NCBI GenBank assembly: GCA_034409055.1
Contig: DAOUMU010000088.1
Location: 1-13,003 of the forward strand
DNA from: DAOUMU01 sp034409055
GTDB taxonomy: Bacteria > Chloroflexota > Anaerolineae > 4572-78 > J111
Direction of reading: 5' to 3'
Length of the DNA stretch: 13,003 nucleotides
Below the pieces are notes generated by a model. That model had not been told where the DNA came from and searched no databases. It worked only from the letters and a program-made list of their open reading frames with translations. Positions 1-6,831 of the stretch are shown here, one piece after another. A program made the position numbers and the translations under genes. Positions within the stretch are counted from its first letter, which is position 1. Every line of letters starts with the position of its first letter.

Positions 1-98
1 GGGCCAGACAACTTTTTGGGCAATCTATGCTTTCCAAGCGCCGTTCTCTTTTGAACCTTATTCAATCAACACAAAAAATGCAGGAAGAACATATCTGA
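1..98 (+). CDS. Possible C-terminal end of a gene entering from the left (uncertain)
   Basis: A plus-strand frame is open from the window edge to a TGA at 96-98, with about 31 codons visible. It ends in a charged, helix-like tail (SKRRSLLNLIQSTQKMQEEH). An ATG at 27-29 lies inside it, but with no clear ribosome binding site, so if real this is the end of a longer gene. It would converge on the histidine kinase gene. The visible part is too short to recognise a family, and chance openness is quite possible. No convincing terminator is visible in 99-167. Confidence 0.25.
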   Translation, partial: ARQLFGQSMLSKRRSLLNLIQSTQKMQEEHI

Positions 99-167
99 TT
101 TTTTCTACAGATTCAACACCCTAGTCACAGACCCCCTCAGAGCGTTTAACATGCTACTAATCGCCAA

Positions 168-2081
168 TTATTCTTTGGACAACATATCCATTGGCAACGA
201 TAGCGTGCCGGTGACACCGCGCTTTTTCATCCGTTCTTCTTTTTCTTTCGGTACATAGATGGTAATGCGGGTGCCCTTGCCCGGCGTAGAGCGCATGGTC
301 AGTTCGCCGCCGATCAACTCGACTCGCTCCTGCAGGTTAATCATACCCAGGCTACCTCGTTGCTCGTAATTGTTCATCACGTTATCTACGTCGAACCCTT
401 TACCATCATCCTTGACCACCGTGTAGAGGGCCTGGAGCGTTTCCTTTAGCTCGACCACGATATTATCAGCCTGGGCATGCTTAATGGCATTGGTCACTGT
501 TTCCTGCACAATCGCAAAAATGGTGGCTTCTACCTTGGTCTCTTGTCGAGAAATCTCACCGCTTGAATTGCCGGTTTCTATGTTAAGGGTGAGTTTTGTC
601 TTCCCTTCGACATCTTTCTGGTGCCGTTCCAGGAAAGTTTGTAAAGCAGCTTGCAGGCCCTGGGTTTCCAGAGCAAGCGGCCGTAACTCAAAGAGCGCCG
701 TTCGTAACTGGTGAACAGATTTTTTACCCAGTTCGAGTATCTTGGTAAATTCTTTGCTCAGATGAGTCATAGCGTTTTCGGGATCCCTGGTCAAGGCGTG
801 TTTACAAAAATCCACGCTCATGATAATTGAACTGACCCATTGGGTAGGACCATCGTGCAAATCGCGGGCCAGTTTTTTGCGAGCCTCTTCCTCAGCCTCA
901 AAAACCCGGTCACGTTCAGCCAACACACTTTCGTGCAGACGGGCGTTGTAAATGGCAATGGCCGCGTAAGAAGCAATCGAGTTCAGTAACTCTAAATCCT
1001 CTTGCGTAAAGTTACCGATTTTTTTATTCATCACCTCCAAAACGCCGATAACCTGATCGCGCAAAATAAGGGGTACGCAAAGGATGTTACGCGTCAAAAA
1101 ATCAAACTGTTGGTCTAATTTTTTGAAGTGCCGCTGGTCCTGTTCGACATCACTGACGATAAGCGGTTCACCGGTTAGGGCTACTTCACCGACAATACCT
1201 TGCCCCTTGGGAATACGAAACGGCTTGACCTCCTGGCCTTTATCACCCAAGGCAATTTGAAAAACAAGATCACCATTTGTGGGGTCTGTTAACAGCAATG
1301 AGCCGGCTTCTACATTGAGCATGCGTTCTACCTGCTCCATAATGCGGGTGAGCACTTCATCGAGATGCAGGGTAGAGGACAGGGTACGAATGACGTCGTT
1401 TAGAAAAGCCATTTCCGCGGCCCGTCGCTGGCTGGACTCATACAAACGCGCATTGCGAATGGCAATTGAAGCCTGAGTACCGATGGCGGACAGAAGCCAC
1501 ACATCATGCTCGGTAAAGGCGTTTGGGATATAACTCCAAATGGCAATCACCCCTTGCGCATTCTGATCAGACAGGAGGGGGTTGAGAATTGGCACCCCCA
1601 ACCAGGAGAGGATTTGCCTCCCCGGGCGAAATCGGTTGATTTCAACGACATGATGGGTGCTTCTGGCTTCGAGGAGATCATTAATTAATACCGGGGCCTG
1701 GGTAGCCAGGACACGGTTGAGAAGGCCATGCTGAGGGGAGAGTTTAACCGAGAGAGGTTTCATTCTCTCACCCTGGTCAAAAACAAGAACAAAATTTAAA
1801 GTTTCAAGCTGTTCATCGTAAATAACAACAGCAAAATTAGCCGTATTGACCAAGCGGCTACTCTCTTTGTAGAGAGTCCAAACGACCTTCTTCAAATCCA
1901 AACTAGACCCAACTGCCACACCGATGTTGTACAAGGCGGTGATTTCTCTGACTTCTCTAGACAGGTGTTCAAGTCTATTCAGATCTGCTTGATGATTGTC
2001 CCAAATTGGGAAAAACTTTGCTTCTACCAAAGTATCGGGAGAAAAGATGTTGGGTTCTGATATTTGTATCATTTCAGCCAC
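168..2081 (-). CDS. Double-GAF sensor histidine kinase, NarL/DegS type (HisKA_3 + HATPase)
   Basis: This is a cytoplasmic sensor kinase that should autophosphorylate on His and pass the phosphate to a LuxR/NarL-type response regulator. Two GAF domains lie at about residues 45-212 and 225-383, joined by helical linkers. A HisKA_3 dimerisation region follows (about 395-465) with the motif ARDLHDGPTQ, placing the phospho-acceptor at His409. The HATPase_c domain (about 515-611) shows the N-box ETVTNAIKHA (Asn531), the G1 box DDGKGFD and GSLGMINLQERV. There is no signal peptide or membrane segment, so the input is probably a soluble ligand, redox state or a partner protein. The start is GTG at 2079-2081 with an AGGCGAG-like site before it; an ATG three codons in (2070-2072) is a close alternative. 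No response regulator is in view. The family is clear; the signal sensed is unknown. Confidence 0.93.
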   Translation of the reverse strand: MAEMIQISEPNIFSPDTLVEAKFFPIWDNHQADLNRLEHLSREVREITALYNIGVAVGSSLDLKKVVWTLYKESSRLVNTANFAVVIYDEQLETLNFVLVFDQGERMKPLSVKLSPQHGLLNRVLATQAPVLINDLLEARSTHHVVEINRFRPGRQILSWLGVPILNPLLSDQNAQGVIAIWSYIPNAFTEHDVWLLSAIGTQASIAIRNARLYESSQRRAAEMAFLNDVIRTLSSTLHLDEVLTRIMEQVERMLNVEAGSLLLTDPTNGDLVFQIALGDKGQEVKPFRIPKGQGIVGEVALTGEPLIVSDVEQDQRHFKKLDQQFDFLTRNILCVPLILRDQVIGVLEVMNKKIGNFTQEDLELLNSIASYAAIAIYNARLHESVLAERDRVFEAEEEARKKLARDLHDGPTQWVSSIIMSVDFCKHALTRDPENAMTHLSKEFTKILELGKKSVHQLRTALFELRPLALETQGLQAALQTFLERHQKDVEGKTKLTLNIETGNSSGEISRQETKVEATIFAIVQETVTNAIKHAQADNIVVELKETLQALYTVVKDDGKGFDVDNVMNNYEQRGSLGMINLQERVELIGGELTMRSTPGKGTRITIYVPKEKEERMKKRGVTGTLSLPMDMLSKE

Positions 2082-2184
2082 AATCTCGCCTATTCAAATA
2101 AAGAATAATATCTTTTTAACAGAGACCTCCGAAGAATGCAGCCAGTAACGTTATGTCAATTTCAAAAACTGGGCAGATTCTATC

Positions 2185-2213
2185 ACTATATCACACACCC
2201 TAACACAGGACAA
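2185..2213 (-). promoter_or_regulatory. Candidate sigma-A promoter for the histidine kinase gene
   Basis: Read on the minus strand: -35 TTGTCC (2208-2213), 17 nt spacer, -10 TATAGT (2185-2190), preceded by TGA to give an extended -10. The predicted start near 2178 leaves a leader of about 97 nt before the GTG start. Confidence 0.5.
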
Positions 2214-2502
2214 TAGGAATTAAATGTGAAAAACATTAAAAAATAATTAGAAACTTGGTTTTATGACCCGGATATTTTTAAGCATAGTCACAGCGACTAT
2301 AAAAACATCCCAGGCTGGCCTCTACACTTAAAAATCCCCCCTGGAAACACAAAGGGCCAGAGAAAAAACTCGGCAAATGTTATGTCTTTGTGGTTGTTTG
2401 CACCTGTGGGGAGGAAGATGGCCTGTGTCACCGACCAGAGAAATGAGAGAGGAGCAACCAATTATTTTAAGATGCAACGTGTCGCCCGATGCTGACCTCT
2501 CC

Positions 2503-2531
2503 ATTATAACACAAATTTCAGCCCTTGTGTA
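2503..2531 (-). promoter_or_regulatory. Second minus-strand promoter candidate, far upstream of the kinase
   Basis: On the minus strand: TACACA (2526-2531), 17 nt spacer, perfect TATAAT (2503-2508) preceded by TGT, an extended -10. It points towards the kinase gene, but more than 400 nt separate it from the start codon, so it may make a long leader or a separate untranslated RNA. It lies beyond the end of the biotin carrier gene. Confidence 0.4.
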
Positions 2532-2603
2532 GTCTTTTTTAATGTGATGTATTTCACAAATCAAGAGGGGCTATGGTCATCGTTTGGGCCAGGGAAGTAC
2601 AAA

Positions 2604-2656
2604 ATGTAGGGCAAGTTGCCAACTTACCAGGGCACAATTTAGCAAATCGCGCTACA
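2604..2656. repeat. Palindromic intergenic repeat (REP-like), copy A
   Basis: ATGTAGGGCAAGTTGCCAA (2604-2622) matches 6755-6773 at 18 of 19 positions. The left half folds as GGGCAAGTT / AACTTACC around a short loop (2609-2628). The right half (about 2638-2656, ending GCGCTAC) is a diverged inverted copy of the left end. It lies 8 nt beyond the biotin carrier stop codon, so in the operon transcript it forms a 3' hairpin that could protect or terminate the mRNA; no strong U-tract follows. Confidence 0.6.
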
Positions 2657-2664
2657 AGAAGTAA

Positions 2665-3162
2665 TCAGGCAATCGTCAGCATCACGGCGTTCTGCTCAAC
2701 TTTATCACCGGCAGCGACGCGGAGGGTGCGTACTTTACCGGCCCGAGGCGCTTTAAACTCGTTCTGCATCTTCATCGACTCAAGAATCACGACAAGATCA
2801 CCCTTTTCCACCGCTTGTCCCTGGCAGACTAACACGTCGACCACGACCCCAGGCATAGGGGCTTTGATAATAACTTCGCCAGTAATTGCCCCGGGACCAC
2901 TCTTAAGTCCGGCCAGGCGACGGGTGCGTTCATCTTCGACGATCACTTCAAAAATTTCACCGCCAAGCTGTACCAGATACATTCCATCGCCTTCGCTCAT
3001 ACGCACGTCGTGAGATTGGCCATTGATGATGATTGAATGCATGGTGGTATCTTGCATTTGCTGCATATCAACGTTGATCACTTCACCATCCACTGTCACC
3101 TGGCCATCGCGATTGATATCAACAGTAAACTGTTCGTCGCCAACAATGGTCATATATTTCAT
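2665..3162 (-). CDS. Biotin carboxyl carrier protein subunit of an acyl-CoA carboxylase
   Basis: This protein carries the biotin that shuttles a carboxyl group between the biotin carboxylase and carboxyltransferase subunits encoded upstream in the same operon. The C-terminal biotinyl domain (about residues 92-165) has APMPG at 101-105 and the attachment motif ESMKMQ with the modified Lys at 131, then the paired hairpin GDKVEQNAVMLTI. The N-terminal 85 residues form a beta-rich segment (INGQSHDVRMSEGDG, VQLGGEIFEVIVEDER) that resembles the BT linker between the BC and biotinyl domains in fused propionyl-CoA carboxylase alpha chains. This suggests a split alpha chain rather than the classical short AccB. 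The start is ATG with a GAGG site upstream. The 149 nt gap after accC is unusually wide for an operon and holds an inverted-repeat element. Confidence 0.92.
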   Translation of the reverse strand: MKYMTIVGDEQFTVDINRDGQVTVDGEVINVDMQQMQDTTMHSIIINGQSHDVRMSEGDGMYLVQLGGEIFEVIVEDERTRRLAGLKSGPGAITGEVIIKAPMPGVVVDVLVCQGQAVEKGDLVVILESMKMQNEFKAPRAGKVRTLRVAAGDKVEQNAVMLTIA

Positions 3163-3194
3163 AAATCGGGCCTCGTTTCAAGTTTTTATAGGCA

Positions 3195-3308
3195 CAGTAG
3201 ATCCAATTTTTAGGCTCTGAGCGGACCACAGTCCGCGTTTTGGCCGTTGAACTGTCCCACGGGGAGGCTTCGCACTGATCCAGCTAGAGCAAATTTGGAT
3301 CTACTGAG
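3195..3308. repeat. Structured terminal-inverted-repeat element, copy 1
   Basis: The ends are CAGTAGATCCAA (3195-3206) and its exact reverse complement at 3295-3306. Pairing continues inward through AT-rich arms to GCTCT / AGAGC (about 3214-3218 and 3286-3290). Inside is a perfect hairpin GCGGAC-CACA-GTCCGC (3221-3236). The element ends about 4 nt before the accC stop codon at 3312-3314, so it fills most of the accC/biotin-carrier gap. A relative with the same outer ends lies at 6447-6541. No protein is encoded; it resembles a small non-autonomous element or an extended REP. Confidence 0.75.
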
Positions 3309-3311
3309 TCA

Positions 3312-4814
3312 CTACCTGAGCCGCCGGTCCAGCGCCTCACGCCGGCCGTAAAGTCGCCAGGGACTGGGGCCACCTTGATGCAATAAGATAGCTTGCTGGT
3401 TCCGTAGATGAGCGACGAGGGTGGCAGCGATGGCGGCCACCCGTACCCGGTCGGGATTGGACCTTTGATTAAATCTAAAATTTTTCTCCAAAAAGGTGGT
3501 ATCAATTTGTCCGGCCTGGAAGCGGGTAGAGTTCATCAACTGGATGTGCAAGGGGATGGTGGTGGCAATGCCCGTTATCCGAAACTCCTCCAGAGCCCGA
3601 CGCATGCGCAAAATAGCTTCACCCCGTGTTTCACCCCAGACAATCAATTTGGCCAGCATCGAGTCGTAATAAGGCGTCACTTCTGAACCAAAATAGATAC
3701 CACTGTCCACGCGCACCCCAGGACCGGTGGGGGTGGTTAAGCCCACAATCCGGCCGGTGGAAGGCATAAAATTATTGGCAGGGTCTTCAGCCAAGATGCG
3801 ACACTCAATTGCCCAGCCTTTCATCTGAATGTCGGCTTGCTCGTAGCGTAACCTGCGGCCAGAGGCAATACGTAACATCTCTTTAACCACGTCAACGCCG
3901 GTGACCATCTCGGTCACGGGATGTTCGACTTGCAGGCGCGTGTTCATCTCCAGAAAGTAGAAATTTTTATCTTTGTCTAAAACAAATTCCATGGTGCCGG
4001 CCGAATGGTAATTAACCGTTCTGGCCGCTTCGACAGCCACAGCGCCCATTTTTTGCCGCAGGTCTTCATCCACCACTGACGAAGGTGCTTCCTCAACCAG
4101 TTTTTGGTGACGACGCTGAATAGAACACTCCCGCTCACCTAGATGGATGATATGACCGTGCTCATCGCCCAAAATCTGGATTTCAATATGGCGAGCGTTC
4201 TTAATGAATTTCTCCAAGTAAATCCGGTCATCCCCAAACGCGGCTTGGGCCTCGCGGCGAGCCGCGCGGATCGCTTCGGATAAATCCTCAGCGCGATGCA
4301 CATTTCGCATACCTTTCCCCCCGCCACCAGCGGTCGCTTTTACCAGTAAGGGAAAACCCATCTCCTGAGCTGCAACCAACAACTCATCATCACCTATATC
4401 GTTGGCTTGGCTGGTGCCAGGTACCAGAGATACACCGGCGCCAGCCATTGTTTTACGAGCAGTTACTTTATCCCCCATGAGCCGAATCGCCGAGGGAGGG
4501 GGACCGATCCAGGTTAGCCCCGCTTCAATGATGGCCCCGGCAAAATCGGCGTTTTCGGCCAGAAAGCCGTAGCCGGGATGGATGCCATCAGCACCACATT
4601 TTTTGGCCATCTCGATAATTTTATCACCCCGTAGGTAGCTTTCCACGGCCTCGGAGGGGCCGATACAGTACGCCTCTTGGGCCATACGGACGTGGGGAGC
4701 CATCCGGTCAGCTTCAGAATAAACGGCCACGGCTTCGTAGCCCAATTCTTGACAGGCCCGGATAACCCGCATAGCAATTTCACCACGATTGGCAACAAGG
4801 ATTTTTTTTAGCAT
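3312..4814 (-). CDS. accC: Biotin carboxylase subunit of acyl-CoA carboxylase
   Basis: This subunit uses ATP and bicarbonate to carboxylate biotin on the carrier protein. It has the full biotin carboxylase layout: N-terminal domain (LVANRGEIAMRVIRA), ATP-grasp domain with the glycine-rich loop GGGGKGM at 163-169 and Lys159, Lys238 in RRHQKLVEEAP, metal ligands Glu276 and Glu289, the NTRLQVEHPVTE signature at 291-302 with Arg293, and Arg339 in ECRILAEDP. At 500 residues it is about 50 longer than stand-alone AccC; the tail (SPWRLYGRREALDRRLR) looks like the remnant of a linker towards a BT domain, fitting a split propionyl-CoA-carboxylase alpha chain. It starts at ATG 34 nt after the carboxyltransferase stop, with only a weak ribosome binding site, so translation may depend on the upstream gene. 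The product is clear; acyl substrate is set by the partner subunit. Confidence 0.95.
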   Translation of the reverse strand: MLKKILVANRGEIAMRVIRACQELGYEAVAVYSEADRMAPHVRMAQEAYCIGPSEAVESYLRGDKIIEMAKKCGADGIHPGYGFLAENADFAGAIIEAGLTWIGPPPSAIRLMGDKVTARKTMAGAGVSLVPGTSQANDIGDDELLVAAQEMGFPLLVKATAGGGGKGMRNVHRAEDLSEAIRAARREAQAAFGDDRIYLEKFIKNARHIEIQILGDEHGHIIHLGERECSIQRRHQKLVEEAPSSVVDEDLRQKMGAVAVEAARTVNYHSAGTMEFVLDKDKNFYFLEMNTRLQVEHPVTEMVTGVDVVKEMLRIASGRRLRYEQADIQMKGWAIECRILAEDPANNFMPSTGRIVGLTTPTGPGVRVDSGIYFGSEVTPYYDSMLAKLIVWGETRGEAILRMRRALEEFRITGIATTIPLHIQLMNSTRFQAGQIDTTFLEKNFRFNQRSNPDRVRVAAIAATLVAHLRNQQAILLHQGGPSPWRLYGRREALDRRLR

Positions 4815-4848
4815 CGTCTATAGCCTGTCGATGGAATGATATAATTTA

Positions 4849-6399
4849 TTACAGGGGAATATTCCCATGTTTTTTGGGTGGATTTTCATCTCGCTTATTT
4901 TGGAGCATTTCCAGGGCATTAATCAAGCGAGGGCGCGTCTGGCTGGGTTCAATCACATCGTCCAGATAGCCCCAACTGGCGGCCACATAGGGATTAGCAA
5001 AAGTATCGCGGTATTCTTGCACCAGTTTGGTCCGTAGGGCGTCGGGGTTGTCGGCTGCGGCTAATTCTTTCCGATAAAGAATATTGATGGCCCCCTCCGG
5101 CCCCATAACAGCAATCTCGGCCGTGGGCCAGGCCAGATTGATATCGCCCCGCAGATGCTTACTGCTCATCACATCATAAGCCCCACCATATGCCTTGCGG
5201 GTAATGACGGTGATTTTGGGCACAGTGGCCTCGGCAAAGGCATACAACAGTTTGGCCCCGTGACGAATAATACCCCCATGTTCCTGGGTCAGGCCAGGTA
5301 AAAAACCGGGCACATCTTCCAGGGTGATCAGGGGAATGTTAAAGCAATCGCAAAAGCGAACAAAACGGGCAGCTTTGCTGGAAGCATTAATATCTAACAC
5401 GCCCGCCAAGACCGCCGGTTGATTAGCCACAATGCCTACACTGCGACCATTCAACCGGGCAAAGCCAATAATCACATTTTGAGCGTAATGCTCCTGCACC
5501 TCTAAGAAATCGCCACCATCAACCATGGCCTCGATGACCTCGTGCATATCGTAGGGCCTATTCGGGCTATCCGGGATAATGGTGTCCAGCGAACTTTCCG
5601 TGCGCAGGGGGTCGTCTTGACAGACGATCGTGGGCGGGTCTTCCATATTATTGCCCGGCAAAAAGCTGAGCAAGGTACGTATCGTATAGAGGGCATGCTC
5701 TTCACTTTCAGCAGCAAAGTGAGACACCCCACTAATCTCACTATGCACTGCTGCCCCCCCCAATTCTTCAAAGGTCACTTCCTCATGGGTCACTGACCTG
5801 ACCACGTCCGGGCCGGTGACAAACATATAACTGGTATTTTTGGTCATGATAATAAAATCGGTCAGAGCTGGCGAGTAAACAGCACCACCAGCGCAAGGCC
5901 CCAAAATACAGGAAATTTGGGGGATGACCCCACTACTGAGCGTATTGCGTAAAAAGATGTCGGCATAACCACCCAGACTAACCACGCCCTCCTGAATACG
6001 CGCCCCCCCGGAATCGTTGAGTCCAATGATGGGTGCCCCATTTTTGAGGGCCAGGTCCTGCAATTTAATAATCTTGTCGGCATGCGCCCGGCCCAGACTG
6101 CCACCAAACACGGTAAAATCTTGGACGAAGACGTATACCAGGCGCTCATCAATCGTCCCATAACCGGTGACGACCCCATCACCGAGCGGTTTATTTTTAG
6201 CCAGGCCAAACTCGGTCATCCGGTGGGTAACAAAGGCATCTATCTCGCGGAACGATCCCTCGTCAAGCAAAATCTCTATTCGCCCTCGAGCCGTTAACTT
6301 ACCCTTTTCGTGCTGGGCTTTTATGCGGGCTTCGCCGCCTCCTTGCCTAGATTTCTCCTTTAAATCACGCAGTTGCTTTATCTTTGGATCAAGAGTCAT
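4849..6399 (-). CDS. Acyl-CoA carboxylase carboxyltransferase (PccB/MmdA family)
   Basis: This subunit moves the carboxyl group from carboxybiotin to an acyl-CoA, probably propionyl-CoA and possibly acetyl-CoA. At 516 residues it has the usual length for the family, with both crotonase-fold halves. The N half has DFTVFGGSLGRAHADKI, GLNDSGGARIQEGV and the oxyanion loop GPCAGGAVYSPALTD (167-181). The C half has EDVPGFLPGLTQEHGGIIRHGAKLLYAFAEA and KAYGGAYDVMSSKHL. Asp409 in GGAYDVM appears, from memory of the family, to match the Asp that favours propionyl-CoA in Streptomyces PccB; this needs an alignment. It starts at ATG with a strong GGAGAGG site and is first in the operon with accC and the biotin carrier. 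No methylmalonyl-CoA mutase or epimerase is in view, so the pathway role is inferred. Confidence 0.94.
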   Translation of the reverse strand: MTLDPKIKQLRDLKEKSRQGGGEARIKAQHEKGKLTARGRIEILLDEGSFREIDAFVTHRMTEFGLAKNKPLGDGVVTGYGTIDERLVYVFVQDFTVFGGSLGRAHADKIIKLQDLALKNGAPIIGLNDSGGARIQEGVVSLGGYADIFLRNTLSSGVIPQISCILGPCAGGAVYSPALTDFIIMTKNTSYMFVTGPDVVRSVTHEEVTFEELGGAAVHSEISGVSHFAAESEEHALYTIRTLLSFLPGNNMEDPPTIVCQDDPLRTESSLDTIIPDSPNRPYDMHEVIEAMVDGGDFLEVQEHYAQNVIIGFARLNGRSVGIVANQPAVLAGVLDINASSKAARFVRFCDCFNIPLITLEDVPGFLPGLTQEHGGIIRHGAKLLYAFAEATVPKITVITRKAYGGAYDVMSSKHLRGDINLAWPTAEIAVMGPEGAINILYRKELAAADNPDALRTKLVQEYRDTFANPYVAASWGYLDDVIEPSQTRPRLINALEMLQNKRDENPPKKHGNIPL

Positions 6400-6446
6400 A
6401 TACCTCTCCGTTCCATCTAATCCTTGTCAGCAATGGGACAACCAGC

Positions 6447-6541
6447 CTCAGTAGATCCAATTTTCGAGGAGTGAGGTATCCTCAGATGCCGAACATCGCC
6501 GCATCTGAGGATGCTGGCTCCTCAAATTTGGATCCACTGAG
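6447..6541. repeat. Structured terminal-inverted-repeat element, copy 2
   Basis: The outer arms CTCAGTAGATCCAA (6447-6460) and, reverse-complemented, CTCAGTGGATCCAA (6528-6541) match copy 1 at 3195-3308. Pairing continues inward to GAGGAG / CTCCTC (6466-6471 and 6518-6523). The centre is a perfect 12 bp hairpin, ATCCTCAGATGC (6478-6489) with GCATCTGAGGAT (6501-6512) and an 11 nt loop. It lies 48 nt upstream of the carboxyltransferase start, between promoter candidates and ribosome binding site, so it is probably transcribed into the operon leader. Confidence 0.78.
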
Positions 6542-6619
6542 CCTATATATTTCAACGGGTTCAGAGGACCAGCCTGACTGCTTGACTAAACCCTGAAGCT
6601 GATTATTAGTTGCGAGGAA

Positions 6620-6667
6620 ATTATAAGGCATGCAAAAAATCCACAAAATTCGGACCGGATTATAGCA
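6620..6667 (-). promoter_or_regulatory. Candidate promoter(s) for the carboxylase operon
   Basis: On the minus strand a perfect extended -10, TGCTATAAT, lies at 6659-6667, and a second TATAAT without the TG lies at 6620-6625. Neither has a good -35; the first may rely on its TGn. Starts near 6652 or 6613 would give an mRNA leader of about 215-255 nt that includes inverted-repeat copy 2. Confidence 0.45.
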
Positions 6668-6754
6668 TATGTTGATTTTTGATGAAATAATCATATAAAG
6701 GAAACCGATTTGCCATACCGCCAAATTCATGTTAACGTTTTGGAAAAATAAATT

Positions 6755-6812
6755 ATGTAGGGTAAGTTGCCAAATTTGCCCACAGCCCCGTTAACAAGTT
6801 AGCAACTTGTAG
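6755..6812. repeat. Palindromic intergenic repeat (REP-like), copy B
   Basis: ATGTAGGGTAAGTTGCCAA (6755-6773) repeats 2604-2622 with one difference. It folds as GGGTAAGTT (6760-6768) / AATTTGCCC (6773-6781) with a GCCA loop and two G-T pairs. A second, inverted half (AACAAGTTAGCAACTTGT, about 6793-6810) carries the same AAGTTGC core in reverse and is itself palindromic. It ends about 20 nt before the CYTH start codon and overlaps the CYTH promoter. Confidence 0.6.
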
Positions 6813-6818
6813 TATAAA
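6791..6818 (+). promoter_or_regulatory. Candidate sigma-A promoter for the CYTH-CHAD operon
   Basis: TTAACA (6791-6796), 16 nt spacer, TATAAA (6813-6818). The start would fall near 6825, only about 7 nt before the ATG at 6832. No Shine-Dalgarno sequence precedes that ATG, so a leaderless or nearly leaderless mRNA fits. The -35 and spacer lie inside repeat copy B. Confidence 0.5.
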
Positions 6819-6831
6819 TTTAACAAAATCG

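Larger units (their letters stand above)
2082..2664. other. 583 nt intergenic region between histidine kinase and biotin carrier genes
   Basis: The stretch is AT-rich. It contains a promoter candidate for the kinase (2185-2213), a second minus-strand promoter candidate (2503-2531) and a palindromic repeat just beyond the biotin carrier stop codon (2604-2656). A small perfect hairpin, ATAGTC-ACAGC-GACTAT, lies at 2284-2300 without a U-tract of terminator type. A 78-codon minus-strand frame at 2328-2564 shows no ribosome binding site and no protein-like pattern, and I do not call it. I recognise no known riboswitch or structured RNA here. Confidence 0.6.

Noticed and set aside
93..112. ATCTG...CAGAT dyad near the left edge as a convergent terminator
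   Set aside because: Only 5 bp, with the T-run in the loop rather than after the stem.
2284..2300. Small hairpin ATAGTC-ACAGC-GACTAT as a terminator
   Set aside because: Six AT-rich base pairs and no U-tract after it on either strand in terminator geometry.
2328..2564. 78-codon minus-strand frame between kinase and carrier genes
   Set aside because: Composition is not protein-like and there is no start context; a promoter candidate lies inside it.
2573..3013. 146-codon plus-strand frame opposite the biotin carrier gene
   Set aside because: Ser/Arg/Thr-rich antisense shadow of a clearly coding gene, with no family resemblance or ribosome binding site.
2604..6541. CRISPR array explanation for the intergenic repeats
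   Set aside because: Only two copies of each, thousands of bases apart, palindromic and not regularly spaced; no cas genes.
3195..6541. Composite transposon: carboxylase genes carried between the two inverted-repeat elements
   Set aside because: The copies are short, encode no transposase, and copy 1 lies inside the operon, leaving the biotin carrier gene outside.
6482..6730. 82-codon minus-strand frame upstream of the carboxyltransferase
   Set aside because: It runs through the repeat element and promoter candidates, and shows no ribosome binding site or protein-like pattern.
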